This document shows positions 38,789 to 48,623 of a stretch of 64,000 nt of DNA, one piece after another. Both the position numbers and the translations under genes were made by a program. Below the pieces are notes generated by a model. That model saw only the letters and a program-made list of their open reading frames with translations, did not search any database and was not told where the DNA came from. This DNA comes from Rheinheimera sp. MMS21-TC3. Lineage in GTDB: Bacteria; Pseudomonadota; Gammaproteobacteria; Enterobacterales; Alteromonadaceae. Numbering within the stretch: the first letter of the stretch is position 1; each line of letters starts with the position of its first letter. The stretch is taken from contig NZ_CP135084.1 in the NCBI RefSeq assembly GCF_032229285.1, positions 744,001 through 808,000 of the forward strand. The letters are read 5' to 3'.

Positions 38789-39235
38789 TCAGTCGATGGT
38801 TATCGTGCTTGGCGTGATACCATGCTGACGATATTGCTTATATCGTTCTCTGGCTTGGGCTTTTAAGTGCTCTTCTGCAGGAACGAATTCGATAATTTGT
38901 TTAAAGCGTTGTGCAAAGTCTGGCACTTGCTCGGTTAGGTTAATTAATACTGGACGGTTCTGCTTTGGTGTTTGCCAGCCAATCTCTACGGCAGCGCCAT
39001 AGCTTGGGCCTTCACCGCTTAAGTTATGGGGGACAAAGCGCTCGGCATCAAATTGCCACAGCTGCTGGTCAAATGCTTCAGCTTGTTCTTGGTCGGCAGT
39101 ATAAACGAAAACCCGTTGCTTTGCCCGATACAGATCGGCACAAAGCTGACAGGCTAAACCAAAATGAGCTGGCGAAGTGCGCAGCTCATTTTGGTTGCTT
39201 GGCAAAGCAGTTAATATATAAAAAGTAACTGCCAT
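38789..39235 (-). CDS. holC: DNA polymerase III chi subunit
   Basis: Chi subunit of the clamp loader that contacts SSB at the replication fork. The 148-residue product has the chi pattern [12 protein letters not shown] at the N-terminus, ACQLCADLYRAKQRVFVYTAD, QLWQFDAERFVPHNL and the conserved tail VPAEEHLKAQARERYKQYRQHG. The start codon overlaps the pepA stop, and valS follows after 15 bases, so the three genes are one operon. The chi family diverges quickly, but this match is clear. Confidence 0.93.
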   Translation of the reverse strand: MAVTFYILTALPSNQNELRTSPAHFGLACQLCADLYRAKQRVFVYTADQEQAEAFDQQLWQFDAERFVPHNLSGEGPSYGAAVEIGWQTPKQNRPVLINLTEQVPDFAQRFKQIIEFVPAEEHLKAQARERYKQYRQHGITPSTITID

Positions 39236-40743
39236 TAACTTTCCTGTTGTTGGTTAGCGCGGTTAATTAAAAACTGCGTTAACATGGGTACAGGCCGCCC
39301 AGTTGCCCCTTTATCTTTACCACCACTGCGCCAGGCAGTCCCAGCAATATCTAAATGGGCCCAGTTATATTTACGGGTAAAGCGAGACAAGAAACAGGCT
39401 GCGGTAATAGTGCCAGCGGCACGGCCACCTAAGTTACTAAAGTCTGCAAAAGGGCTTTCTAATTGGTCTTGATAATCGTCCCATAAGGGTAAGCGCCATG
39501 CCCGATCGCCGCTTTGATCTGAGGCATTTAATATTTCGTGCGCTAAAGGGTTATGGTTACTGAGTAAACCAGTGGCATGTTTACCTAAGGCAACAACGCA
39601 AGCGCCAGTTAAGGTGGCGACATCAATAACGAGCTCAGGATCAAAACGTTCCACATAAGTTAAGGCATCACATAATACTAAGCGGCCTTCGGCATCGGTG
39701 TTTAATACTTCTACGGTTTGTCCTGACATAGTCGTTAAGATATCACCAGGCCGATAAGCGTTAGCATCTGGCATGTTTTCAGCTGCAGCAAGTACTACAA
39801 TAAGATTAATAGGTAATTGTAGCTCTAACACAGCACGCATAGTGCCAAGTACTGAAGCTGCACCACACATGTCGTATTTCATTTCGTCCATGGCTTCGCC
39901 AGGCTTAATACTAATACCGCCAGAGTCAAAGGTTAAGCCTTTGCCCACTAATACTACAGGTGCTGAGTCATTATCGGCACCGCGATAATTAATCACTGAC
40001 ATTCGCGGGCCGTTAACAGAGCCACGGCCAACTGCTAAATAAGAATGCATACCTAGCTTGTCTAGCTCTTCTGGGCCTAAAATCTCAACACTTACTTTGT
40101 TAGATAGCTGACATAGCGCTTGGGCTTGCTCGGCTAAGTATTGCGGAGTACAAATATTAGGTGGCATATTGCCGACATCTTTAGTTAATTTGCTACCGGT
40201 AGCGATAGCTAAACCGTGCTCAACCGCTTTTTCGCCAATAGGCAGGTCACGGCGTGTTGGTACGTTAAATACCATTTTACGAAGTGGCCGACGGGTTTCA
40301 TCTTTTTTGCTTTTTAGTTGATCAAATACATATAAGCTATCTAAAGTTGTTTCTACCGCTTGGCGTACTTTCCAATAGGTATCACGGCCTTTAACATGTA
40401 GTTCAGATAAAAAGCATACTGCTTCCATAGAGCCGGTTTCATTTAAAGTACTAATAGCTTTGGCAATAATCTGTTTATATTGACGCTCATCTAATTCGCG
40501 CTCTTTACCGCAGCCAACAAGTAGAACTCGCTCACTTAAAATATTAGGCACGTGATGTAATAACAGCATTTGCCCCGATTTACCTTCTAAATCGCCGCGG
40601 CGTAATAAGTTGCTAAGGTAGCCATCACTAATCTTATCTAGTTGCTCGGCAACTGCAGATAAGCGTCTAGGTTCATATACACCAACAACAATACAAGCAC
40701 TGCGTTGTTTTTCGGGACTGCCACTTTTTACACTGAACTCCAT
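39235..40743 (-). CDS. pepA: Leucyl aminopeptidase
   Basis: Hexameric Mn/Zn aminopeptidase (M17) that trims peptides; in E. coli PepA is also a DNA-binding cofactor in Xer recombination and a repressor of carAB. The 502-residue product matches E. coli in length. Metal-binding and catalytic residues are in [28 protein letters not shown] and the signature [14 protein letters not shown]. It heads the pepA-holC-valS operon and is divergent from lptF. Confidence 0.97.
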   Translation of the reverse strand: MEFSVKSGSPEKQRSACIVVGVYEPRRLSAVAEQLDKISDGYLSNLLRRGDLEGKSGQMLLLHHVPNILSERVLLVGCGKERELDERQYKQIIAKAISTLNETGSMEAVCFLSELHVKGRDTYWKVRQAVETTLDSLYVFDQLKSKKDETRRPLRKMVFNVPTRRDLPIGEKAVEHGLAIATGSKLTKDVGNMPPNICTPQYLAEQAQALCQLSNKVSVEILGPEELDKLGMHSYLAVGRGSVNGPRMSVINYRGADNDSAPVVLVGKGLTFDSGGISIKPGEAMDEMKYDMCGAASVLGTMRAVLELQLPINLIVVLAAAENMPDANAYRPGDILTTMSGQTVEVLNTDAEGRLVLCDALTYVERFDPELVIDVATLTGACVVALGKHATGLLSNHNPLAHEILNASDQSGDRAWRLPLWDDYQDQLESPFADFSNLGGRAAGTITAACFLSRFTRKYNWAHLDIAGTAWRSGGKDKGATGRPVPMLTQFLINRANQQQES

Positions 40744-40926
40744 GCTTACTCCTGATTCTAACAGACGGTATAAACGTCACGTGGTACATTAATAACCAAA
40801 TTCTACCGTGAATATATAAAAAAGCTCGGTTTTCTGTGTCGTTTAGTCGATAATAATTACTATAGGCATTAAGTTTACTGAAAAATCGCCAAGCTTCCAG
40901 TAAAAAGGTCGGTTTTAGGGGGCGTA

Positions 40927-42036
40927 TTGATCATTTTTCGTTATTTGTTAGGTGAAGTCTTAAAATCTCAGCTAACAGTATTTGTTATTTTGATGACCAT
41001 AATTATAAGCCAGCGCTTTGTAAAAATTTTGGCTGATGCCTCAGAGGGCGAATTACCAGGTCAATTAGTGATGAGTATAGTGGCACTTAAATTACCGCAA
41101 TTAGCGGTAATTATATTGCCGTTAAGTGCTTTTGTTGGCGTTTTGGTGGCCTATGGCCGAATTTATGCTGACAGTGAGATGACAGTGCTGCACTCTACTG
41201 GTGTTAGTGAGTGGTATGTTGCGCGAATAACGATAATATTATCGTTATTGTTAGCTATGTTAGCTGGAACTGTCACCCTTTATATTAGCCCTTGGGCAAC
41301 AGAGCAAGAGTATCAGTTATTAGAAAAAGCCGATGCTAGCGCGGGGCTATTCTCATTAATGCCTGGCCGTTTTCAGCATACATCAAATGAAAAAGCAGTT
41401 ATTTTTGTTCATGATATCAACCGCACTGGTGAATTAAGTAAGGTATTTGTTGCACAAAACAATAGTCAAAGCGGTCAAGATACTAACCCAACCCATGCTA
41501 TTGTTTATGCACAACTTGGTAAAGTTACCGAAGACGCTACAGGCGCACAGCAATTAGAATTAGCGCAAGGGCGCCGTTATGCGGGTGAAGGTAAAACAGC
41601 TGCCTTTGAAATTACTGAGTTTGGCCGTTATCAAATTCAAATACGTGAACAAGAAGTCGAGCAGCGACGCCGCAAACTAGGCAGTTTAGCAACAGCAGAG
41701 CTAATCCAGCTAGATAGCAGTGAAGCCTTAGCCGAGTGGCATTGGCGTATTGCTATTCCCTTGTCTATTCCGCTGTTGACGCTAATAGCGGTGCCGCTAA
41801 GTCGAGTGAATCCACGCCAAGGTAAGTTTGGTCGATTAATGCCAGCCTTGCTATTGTATTTAGGCTATTACGCTATGCTGATTATTGCTCGTTCTGCCCT
41901 AGAAGATGAAACTATCCCAGCCATCTTAGGCATGTGGTGGATCCATGGCTCAGCTTTATTACTAGGCATGGTTTTAATTATGCGCAATAGAACAGGTGCG
42001 CAACGGTTCCAAGCTTGGCTTGTGGGGCGCAGTTAA
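40927..42036 (+). CDS. lptF: LPS export system permease LptF
   Basis: One of two membrane subunits of the LptB2FG ABC transporter that lifts lipopolysaccharide out of the inner membrane. The start is TTG 40927 with AGGGGG five bases before it; the N-terminus MIIFRYLLGEVLKSQLTVF agrees with E. coli LptF. The 369-residue protein has six membrane segments: three in the first 115 residues, then a periplasmic beta-jellyroll (about 130-260) and three more at the C-terminus (VVPLSxVNPRQG-like PLSRVNPRQGKFGRL). It is divergent from pepA. lptG follows one base later. Confidence 0.96.
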   Translation: MIIFRYLLGEVLKSQLTVFVILMTIIISQRFVKILADASEGELPGQLVMSIVALKLPQLAVIILPLSAFVGVLVAYGRIYADSEMTVLHSTGVSEWYVARITIILSLLLAMLAGTVTLYISPWATEQEYQLLEKADASAGLFSLMPGRFQHTSNEKAVIFVHDINRTGELSKVFVAQNNSQSGQDTNPTHAIVYAQLGKVTEDATGAQQLELAQGRRYAGEGKTAAFEITEFGRYQIQIREQEVEQRRRKLGSLATAELIQLDSSEALAEWHWRIAIPLSIPLLTLIAVPLSRVNPRQGKFGRLMPALLLYLGYYAMLIIARSALEDETIPAILGMWWIHGSALLLGMVLIMRNRTGAQRFQAWLVGRS

Positions 42037-42037
42037 G

Positions 42038-43105
42038 ATGTTAAAAATAGTAGATATTTATATAGGCCGCACTATTTTAAGCACATCAATGCTTACCTTA
42101 AGCGTGTTATTGGTCATATCGGCCATGTTTAAGTTTATAGACCAAATGCGCTCTATAGGCCGTGGTTATTACGATATGGTTCATGCTGCACTTTATACGC
42201 TGTATACAGTACCTGGTGATTTAGTAACCTTTTTTCCTATGGCGGTGTTAATAGGCGGCTTAATTGGTTTAGGTATGTTAGCCAGTAATAGTGAGCTAGT
42301 GGTAATGCAGGCGGCAGGTATGTCCCGCTTCAATATAGTTAGTTCAGTTATGAAAACCGCTGTTGTAATGGTGCTAATTGTTATGGCGGTTGCTGAGTGG
42401 GGAGCGCCTATTAGCGATAGAGTAGCCCGCGAGCTGCGAATAAAAGCTATTTCAGATGGTAATTTATTTGCATCACAGCAAGGTGTATGGGCTAAAGATG
42501 CTGATCAATTTGTTAATATTAAACAAGTTGATGACTTTGGTAATTTAAATAATATTATTATTTATCAATTTGATGATGATTTAAAGCTAGTGTCTATTGT
42601 TAATGCTGAAACTGCAGTATTTAAGAATGACGCTTGGTTGTTACAACAAGTACAGCAACAGCAATTTACCGAACAAAAAATTGACCAGCAACAGCTAACA
42701 AGACTGCGTTGGCGCTCTTCATTAACGCCGGAAAAGCTAGGTGTGGTGACCATTAAGCCTGAAATGCTGTCTATTACAGGACTGGCAGATTATGTCGATT
42801 ATTTAGAACAGAATGGCCAAGATGCTAGCCGGTATCAGTTAGCTTTTTGGCGTAAAGTATTACAGCCATTAACCATCATTGCTATGCTATTAATGGCGTT
42901 GTCTTTTATTTTTGGGCCGCTACGTAGTGTTACTATGGGCGCCAGAGTCTTAATGGGTATTTTAACTGGCTTTGCATTTTACATGAGCAATGAAGTCTTT
43001 GGCCCTATAGCATTGGTCTATCAACTGCCATCTATTGCTGGCGCGGCATTACCCAGTGTATTATTTATAGTGTTATCTATATATTTGATGCGTAAAAAGG
43101 TATAA
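42038..43105 (+). CDS. lptG: LPS export system permease LptG
   Basis: Second membrane subunit of the LptB2FG LPS transporter. The start ATG 42038 gives 355 residues beginning MLKIVDIYIGRTIL, as in other LptG; a reading from further upstream would overlap lptF. Layout is the same as LptF: membrane segments at about 15-35, 57-80 and 100-122, periplasmic jellyroll about 130-265, then three C-terminal segments. AGMSRFNIV and LLMALSFIFGPLRSVTMGARVL are family motifs. Its last codons form one arm of a terminator for the convergent ppx. Confidence 0.96.
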   Translation: MLKIVDIYIGRTILSTSMLTLSVLLVISAMFKFIDQMRSIGRGYYDMVHAALYTLYTVPGDLVTFFPMAVLIGGLIGLGMLASNSELVVMQAAGMSRFNIVSSVMKTAVVMVLIVMAVAEWGAPISDRVARELRIKAISDGNLFASQQGVWAKDADQFVNIKQVDDFGNLNNIIIYQFDDDLKLVSIVNAETAVFKNDAWLLQQVQQQQFTEQKIDQQQLTRLRWRSSLTPEKLGVVTIKPEMLSITGLADYVDYLEQNGQDASRYQLAFWRKVLQPLTIIAMLLMALSFIFGPLRSVTMGARVLMGILTGFAFYMSNEVFGPIALVYQLPSIAGAALPSVLFIVLSIYLMRKKV

Positions 43106-43120
43106 GCCTGCTTATACCTT
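43097..43120 (-). terminator. Rho-independent terminator of ppk-ppx, overlapping the lptG stop
   Basis: AAGGTATAAGC and GCTTATACCTT form an 11-bp inverted repeat with TT continuing on the minus strand as CCTTTTTACG. It spans the lptG stop codon (TAA at 43103-43105) and begins seven bases after ppx ends. On the plus strand the tail AGCCAG is not T-rich, so it mainly serves the minus strand. Confidence 0.7.
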
Positions 43121-43126
43121 AGCCAG

Positions 43127-44665
43127 TTAGTCGGGGTTGTAGTTAGGCAAGTTTAAACACTCTAAATGAAAGGTGATTTTGCGCAGTTGCTTTTGCTCGC
43201 TTTGCAAATAAGCAGCTAATAAGCTTTGTTGTTCTAACCAATTGGTTTCTATATACAACTGTAATTGTTGCTCACTGCCACTAATGCGAATATCAGGCAA
43301 AAAGTTGTCACGACGTTTTTGATTAAGCAAGACAGCAAGTCTTAATAAGACTATTAAATTAACCACTTGTGATAGCTGATATAAGCTAAAGTGTGGGATC
43401 TCTTCCGCTCGAATTTTTCGCCGATGAAAACGAACTAAAGTTGCAACTAGCAGTTGTTGCTCTTGGTTAAAACCAGGTAGATTAGCGTGCTGTAAAATAT
43501 AGGCAGAGTGTTTTTGCACACTTGACGAATTAATATGTAAACCCACTTCAAATAAGTTTGCTGCCCAGATTAAAGCTTTGCCATGTTCAGGTTCTAATTG
43601 CCAGCTAGCACTGACTTGGTTAAATAAGGCTAAGGCAGTACTGCTAACACGGTTTGCCTGTGCGATATCAATATCATAACGGCGTTGCATACTAGCTACG
43701 CTTTGTTGGCGAATATCATGATGCTGTAAGCGGTCGCTCATTTCATAGAGTATGCCTTCACGTAAAGCGGCATCTATATAAGAAAGCTGTTGGATTTGCA
43801 GCTGTTTAAAAGCGGCTATTAATATCGCTAAACCAGAACAAATAAGCAGTTTACGATCTTCATTTAAGCCAGGGATAACTAATTCACTGCAATTTTCAAA
43901 TTGTAATAAGTAGCTTTTTAAGGTTTCTAGATGACAAGCTTCGATGCTGTCGTTACTAAAACCTAAAGCAACAATAATATCGCGTACAGCTTTAACAGTG
44001 CCAGATGTGCCAAGTGCTTTTTGCCAGCCAATATTTTTAAAGTTATTAGCAATATGCTCTAATTCTTGTTCGGCATGTAAAATCGCTCTATTAAAACGTT
44101 TTGCACTAATACGACCTTGGCTAAAATAATCTTTGCCATAACTAACACAGCCTATATTACGACTGCTAAGGCAAAGAGGCTGTTGACCGCAGCCAATAAC
44201 AAACTCAGTGCTACCGCCACCTATATCAATAACTAATCTTTTATCGTCAAAATGTTCATAGTGGGCGACGCCTTGATAAATTATTCGCGCTTCTTCTTGA
44301 CCTGAGACTACTTCTATTGGAAAAGGAAAAACCGCTTTAGCACGGCGAATAAAGGTGGCTGCATTTTTAGCTCGGCGTAAAGTGAAAGTAGCAATAACCC
44401 GTACAGAACCTAGTGCAAAAGGGGCTAATGTATCAGAAAACTGTGCTAAGGCTTTTAAACCGCGCTCTATAGCCTCTTCACTGAGTATAAAATGATCATT
44501 TAAACCTTGAGCTAAATGAACTTTTTGCTTTTCACGATGCAGTAGCTGAATGTCGCCATCGATGATCCGTGCAACTACGAGGTGAAAGGAGTTTGAGCCT
44601 AAATCAACAGCAGCTATATAAGGTTGATGTTCTGTTTGCTCGAGCTTTGATCGAGAAGAGTTCAT
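43127..44665 (-). CDS. ppx: Exopolyphosphatase / guanosine pentaphosphate phosphohydrolase
   Basis: Releases phosphate from polyphosphate chain ends and in the GppA relatives converts pppGpp to ppGpp. The 512-residue protein has the ASKHA phosphate-binding motifs AAVDLGSNSFHLVVA (residues about 18-32) and VIDIGGGSTEFVIG near residue 145, followed by a C-terminal HD-like helical domain. Length and location directly behind ppk favour Ppx over GppA. The start overlaps the ppk stop by four bases (ATGA), so it is translationally coupled. Confidence 0.93.
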   Translation of the reverse strand: MNSSRSKLEQTEHQPYIAAVDLGSNSFHLVVARIIDGDIQLLHREKQKVHLAQGLNDHFILSEEAIERGLKALAQFSDTLAPFALGSVRVIATFTLRRAKNAATFIRRAKAVFPFPIEVVSGQEEARIIYQGVAHYEHFDDKRLVIDIGGGSTEFVIGCGQQPLCLSSRNIGCVSYGKDYFSQGRISAKRFNRAILHAEQELEHIANNFKNIGWQKALGTSGTVKAVRDIIVALGFSNDSIEACHLETLKSYLLQFENCSELVIPGLNEDRKLLICSGLAILIAAFKQLQIQQLSYIDAALREGILYEMSDRLQHHDIRQQSVASMQRRYDIDIAQANRVSSTALALFNQVSASWQLEPEHGKALIWAANLFEVGLHINSSSVQKHSAYILQHANLPGFNQEQQLLVATLVRFHRRKIRAEEIPHFSLYQLSQVVNLIVLLRLAVLLNQKRRDNFLPDIRISGSEQQLQLYIETNWLEQQSLLAAYLQSEQKQLRKITFHLECLNLPNYNPD

Positions 44666-46785
44666 TCAGTTTCAGTGTCTAGTTGCGGCCGCGCTTGGCG
44701 AGCCCAATAATTATAAATCTGCTGCTGCGAGCGGATCTTACGTTTATTGCCACGTTTAACATAAGCGTTATCATGGCAAGGGCCAATAATACGTGCCTTT
44801 ACGTTGTCGCGCCACTGAATATCTAAAATGTCTAACATATTTTGTTTTAATCGAGGGTCTAAGATTGGTACGCCGACTTCAACCCGCTGATCAATATTGC
44901 GGGTCATCCAGTCGGCAGAAGATAAATAGACTTCGGTATCGCCAGCGTTATGAAAGACATAGATGCGGGCATGTTCTAAAAAGCGGTCTAAAATACTAAT
45001 CACTTTTATATTGTCACTTTTACCTGGAATACCGGAAACTAATGAGCACATACCACGGACAATTAAGCGTATTTTCACCCCAGCTTGGCTAGCAAGATAG
45101 AGTAAATTAATAATTTCATCATCAGCTAAGTTATTTACCTTAAGTAGGATCTCAGACTTTTTACCCGAGTTAGCTAGATCAATTTCGCGTTGAATTAATT
45201 GCAATAATTTAGGCCTAGCCCAAGTTGGTGAGACAATTAAGTGCTTAAATATATAAGGGCGGTAGCTATGTTCAATAAACTCAAATACTTGCTCTAGTTC
45301 GGTGGTAATCTCAGACTGACAAGTAAATAAGCTAAAGTCGGTGTAGACTAAGGCTGTTTTTTCATTAAAGTTGCCTGTTCCTATATGGCCATAATGTACA
45401 GCTTTGCCTTTTTCCTGCCGGGTAATCAGACACAATTTAGCGTGCACTTTTAAACTGGTTAAGCCAAAGATAACCTGAATGCCGCCTTCGGTCATTTTTC
45501 GGGCCCAGTTAATATTGTTTTCCTCATCGAATCGAGCTTTTAACTCCATAACAACGCTAACTTTTTTACCGTTACGAACGGCATCTAGTAAAGAATGAAT
45601 AACCCGCGAATGCTTAGCTACCCGATACATTGTAATTCTGATCTGGCTGACTTTAGGATCAAAAGATGCTTGGCGTACCCACTCAGTAAAGTAATTAAAG
45701 CTATGATAGGGGTAATGCAACAAGATATCGCTATGGTTAATAGCATCAAAACTAGTGGTGTGACGTTCAAATGCTGCACTAGCTAAGGTAGTTAATGGTG
45801 GGAAGGCTAAACTAGCATGACCAAAGTTAGGAAAATTAATAAAGTCTTTAAAGTTACGGTAACGGCCGCCAGAAACTAAAGAGTCGTTGGAGCTGGTGCC
45901 TAATTGTTTATTTAGCACTTTGAGCATTTGCTCTGGCATAGCTGCATCATAAACTAAGCGGACAGGTTCTGATTGTAAGCGCTGGCGAATACCTTTAGAC
46001 ATTTTATCTATCAAGCTTTGGTCTAAAGTGTCACTAATATTATATTCCGCATCACGAGTAAGTTTTAATGAATAGGCTTGAATTTGTTCAAACTGAAAAA
46101 AACCACTGAATAAATCAGCGATGCAGTGCACGATGACATCGTCCAATAATAAAATTTGCCGCCGATAGTGACCATTTTTCTTACGGGTATTTAAGTCTAG
46201 CGGTAATTCTATAAAACGTGACAGTTCTGCGGTTGGTACTTGGACTATGGCATATTCTGGTTTACTGTTACCTAACATTTCAACCATTAGGTAAGTGGTA
46301 TTATCTTCTAAAGCTTTAGTTAATTTAACCTCATCACCGGATAAAATCATCGGCGAAATATGCTTAAGCACATTTTGCCTAAAGTACTGTTTTACCCAGT
46401 CGCTTTGCAACTCGGTTAATTTGAAATGATCTATTAACTCAATATTATGTTTACGCAGCTCTAGCTGGATCTCTAAGTAAATAGCATTAAAGCGTTGGCC
46501 TAGTTGCTGTACTTGTTGTTGAATTTTAGTTAGCAGTTCTTCGGCATCTTCTTGTTCACTAGTCTGGTATTTTTTTAACAGGATCCGTCGTTTAACATCA
46601 GCAACGCGGACTCGAAAGAACTCATCCATATTGTTGGAGTAAATACCAAGAAAACGTAATCGCTCTATAGCCGGATTACGTTCATCAGCTGCTTCTTGTA
46701 GCACTCTGCCATTAAAGTCTAGCCAACTTAATTCTCGAGGATAGCAGGGAAAGTCTAGGTTATTAGTTAAGCTGTGCTGCGGCAT
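44662..46785 (-). CDS. ppk1: Polyphosphate kinase 1
   Basis: Makes polyphosphate from ATP reversibly through a phosphohistidine. I favour ATG 46785 (707 residues, GGAG ten bases upstream, MPQHSLTNNLDFPCYPRELS); an ATG further upstream at 46821 is in frame. E. coli Ppk has 688 residues. The active-site histidines lie in SLKVHAKLCLITRQ and YGHIGTGNFNEKTALVYTD. RGMCSLVSGIPGKSDNIKV and YLSSADWMTRNIDQRVEV are further family blocks. It is the first gene of ppk-ppx. Confidence 0.96.
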   Translation of the reverse strand: MPQHSLTNNLDFPCYPRELSWLDFNGRVLQEAADERNPAIERLRFLGIYSNNMDEFFRVRVADVKRRILLKKYQTSEQEDAEELLTKIQQQVQQLGQRFNAIYLEIQLELRKHNIELIDHFKLTELQSDWVKQYFRQNVLKHISPMILSGDEVKLTKALEDNTTYLMVEMLGNSKPEYAIVQVPTAELSRFIELPLDLNTRKKNGHYRRQILLLDDVIVHCIADLFSGFFQFEQIQAYSLKLTRDAEYNISDTLDQSLIDKMSKGIRQRLQSEPVRLVYDAAMPEQMLKVLNKQLGTSSNDSLVSGGRYRNFKDFINFPNFGHASLAFPPLTTLASAAFERHTTSFDAINHSDILLHYPYHSFNYFTEWVRQASFDPKVSQIRITMYRVAKHSRVIHSLLDAVRNGKKVSVVMELKARFDEENNINWARKMTEGGIQVIFGLTSLKVHAKLCLITRQEKGKAVHYGHIGTGNFNEKTALVYTDFSLFTCQSEITTELEQVFEFIEHSYRPYIFKHLIVSPTWARPKLLQLIQREIDLANSGKKSEILLKVNNLADDEIINLLYLASQAGVKIRLIVRGMCSLVSGIPGKSDNIKVISILDRFLEHARIYVFHNAGDTEVYLSSADWMTRNIDQRVEVGVPILDPRLKQNMLDILDIQWRDNVKARIIGPCHDNAYVKRGNKRKIRSQQQIYNYWARQARPQLDTETE

Positions 46786-46888
46786 TGTATTACTACTCCA
46801 AACACGAATAGGCATCAGCATAAGTTGTAATAATGAAGTCTAACTGAATTCAGCGGCAAATTACCGCTATATTCAGTTAAAAAATAGT

Positions 46889-47395
46889 TTAAACATCAGT
46901 ATCAATATCAACAACAATATCTGTAGCTATAGCCTCTAATGCTTTTACAACCTCACTACGGCTAACATTAGCAGGCAGCTCAACTGTAGCTACTGCGGTA
47001 AATAGCGGCACGCCCCAATTAGGTGCACCTTGTTTACTACTTTCAAAATGAATAATGTTAGTGCCTTTATGTTTAATAACAGATGATAACTCGCGGACAA
47101 TACCTGGCCTATCATTACCTGTTATCACAAAGCGTAAATGTTGTTGTTCATTTAAAGTATGCTCAATACCATGCTGAATTTTGACTTCTAGATCGCTCAT
47201 TTGCTCAAGCGCTTGGGTTAATTTGGGTAAGTCTTGCTCTGAAACCTCAAGTTGTAAGATACCGGCAAAGTAACCGGCTAAATGACTTAAATTACTGGCT
47301 GTCCAGTTACCATTGTTTTCATTAACTACAGTGGCAAGATTATCGACTAATCCAGGCTTATCTTGTCCTATTAGCGTAAGTACTAACTGCTTCAT
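46889..47395 (-). CDS. gcvR: ACT-domain glycine cleavage repressor-like protein
   Basis: A 168-residue protein made of two tandem ACT domains: residues 1-75 (VLTLIGQDKPGLVDNLATVV) and 86-165 (RFVITGNDRPGIVRELSSVIK). This matches E. coli GcvR, which blocks GcvA activation of the glycine cleavage operon when glycine is scarce. Neither gcvA nor gcvTHP is in the window, so the partner is inferred. A single gene, transcribed away from the phosphate transport genes. Confidence 0.85.
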   Translation of the reverse strand: MKQLVLTLIGQDKPGLVDNLATVVNENNGNWTASNLSHLAGYFAGILQLEVSEQDLPKLTQALEQMSDLEVKIQHGIEHTLNEQQHLRFVITGNDRPGIVRELSSVIKHKGTNIIHFESSKQGAPNWGVPLFTAVATVELPANVSRSEVVKALEAIATDIVVDIDTDV

Positions 47396-47930
47396 TATGT
47401 ATTCCTATTCAGAGCTACTGTTAAAGCTAGGCTAACGACTAGTTGTTGTTGCCAAGCTAATGCAATTTAATTTTAATCTATTATCAGTGTAGCGCTATGT
47501 TTTTACTTTGGAAAATATAACAGTAAAAATTAATATTTAAACAAGGTTTGTGCCTTGCTTAGCTCATTAGTAAAACAGGTGTTTAATGCTTTAACTCATT
47601 GAGTTGGCAGTTTTATACCAGTACTAAATTTAATATTTTAACCACTTCAGTTAAATATAGAACTGAACAAATGATTACTAGCAGGTGATTTTTTTATAGA
47701 AAACGGTAAAATTCAACTCCATATGCAGTCTTTTAGCTTAAAAGCACAGTGCAGAATATGTAAAGCCAGAGACTAAAACCAAATTATGACCTAAAGTGAC
47801 TACGTAATGACTACAAATAAAGCTTTTTTAGGGTTATTTTCATTTTGTGTTCACTTTTCATTTTTCTTGCGCTTTGAATATCGTTACAATGCGCCCCGAC
47901 TACCGTCAAATAAATATACGAGGCCAGGCT
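47396..47930. other. Long AT-rich intergenic region without a clear gene
   Basis: About 530 bases between gcvR and the DUF47 gene. I see several small palindromes (CAAGG/CCTTG near 47541, AACTCATTGAGTT near 47595, CTTTTA/TAAAAG near 47731) but no supported coding frame, tRNA or strong terminator. It must hold both promoters; a short regulatory RNA cannot be excluded. Three imperfect 11-base-spaced TTTTCAT/TGTTCAC units at 47837-47861 weakly recall a Pho box. Confidence 0.4.
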
Positions 47931-48608
47931 ATGCCAGCTAGTACTTTTTTATCCGTGTTTGCTAAATCACCTATTAAGCCGATAGAGGAACATATCCGCA
48001 AGGTGCATGAAACAAGCGAACAGTTATTGCCATTTTTTGAAGCTGTGTACCAAAAAGATTGGGCCATGGCGACAGAAGTGCGGAAGAAAATCGTTATGTT
48101 GGAAAAGGAAGCTGACATTTTAAAGCGGGAAATTAGGGTTAATTTACCCCGAGGTTTATTTTTACCTGTCGATCGTGCCGATATTCTGGAGCTGGTTTCA
48201 CAGCAAGATAAAATTGCCAATAAGACCAAAGATATTTCTGGGCGTATTTTAGGCCGAGAACTATTAATCCCGGCTGAGTTACAACAAGACTTTAAACAAT
48301 ATGTTCAGCGCTGTATTGATGCTACTCAATTAGCTAGCGATGTGATAAATGAGTTTGAAGAACTGCTGGAAACTGGCTTCCGAGGCCGTGCAGTAGATCT
48401 GGTTGTTAAAATGATTGGACGCTTAGACCGGATTGAAAAAGATACCGATGACATGCAAATAAAATTACGTAGAGCTTTACGTTTATTGGAGCAAGATTTA
48501 AATCCAATTGATGTTATGTTTTTATACCGTACGTTAGAGTGGGTTGGCGACTTAGCCGATATCGCGCTGCGAGTGGGTTCACGGCTCGAAATAATGCTAG
48601 GTCGCTAA
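47931..48608 (+). CDS. DUF47 / TIGR00153 phosphate transport accessory protein
   Basis: A 225-residue PhoU-like helical protein; DUF47 proteins are found next to Pit transporters and are thought to modulate phosphate uptake. I start it at ATG 47931 after GAGGCCAGG; an earlier start would add an unrelated N-terminus. KPIEEHIRKVHETSEQLLPF and the family patterns EKEADILKREIRVNLPRG and VDRADILELVSQQDKIAN are visible. The pit gene follows after 15 bases, which makes the pair typical of the family. Confidence 0.9.
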   Translation: MPASTFLSVFAKSPIKPIEEHIRKVHETSEQLLPFFEAVYQKDWAMATEVRKKIVMLEKEADILKREIRVNLPRGLFLPVDRADILELVSQQDKIANKTKDISGRILGRELLIPAELQQDFKQYVQRCIDATQLASDVINEFEELLETGFRGRAVDLVVKMIGRLDRIEKDTDDMQIKLRRALRLLEQDLNPIDVMFLYRTLEWVGDLADIALRVGSRLEIMLGR

Positions 48609-48623
48609 AAAAGGTTTATTCTG

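Noticed and set aside
47837..47861. PhoB box upstream of the DUF47-pit pair
   Set aside because: The two 11-base-spaced TTTTCAT/TGTTCAC units have too many mismatches to the CTGTCAT consensus to call a site.
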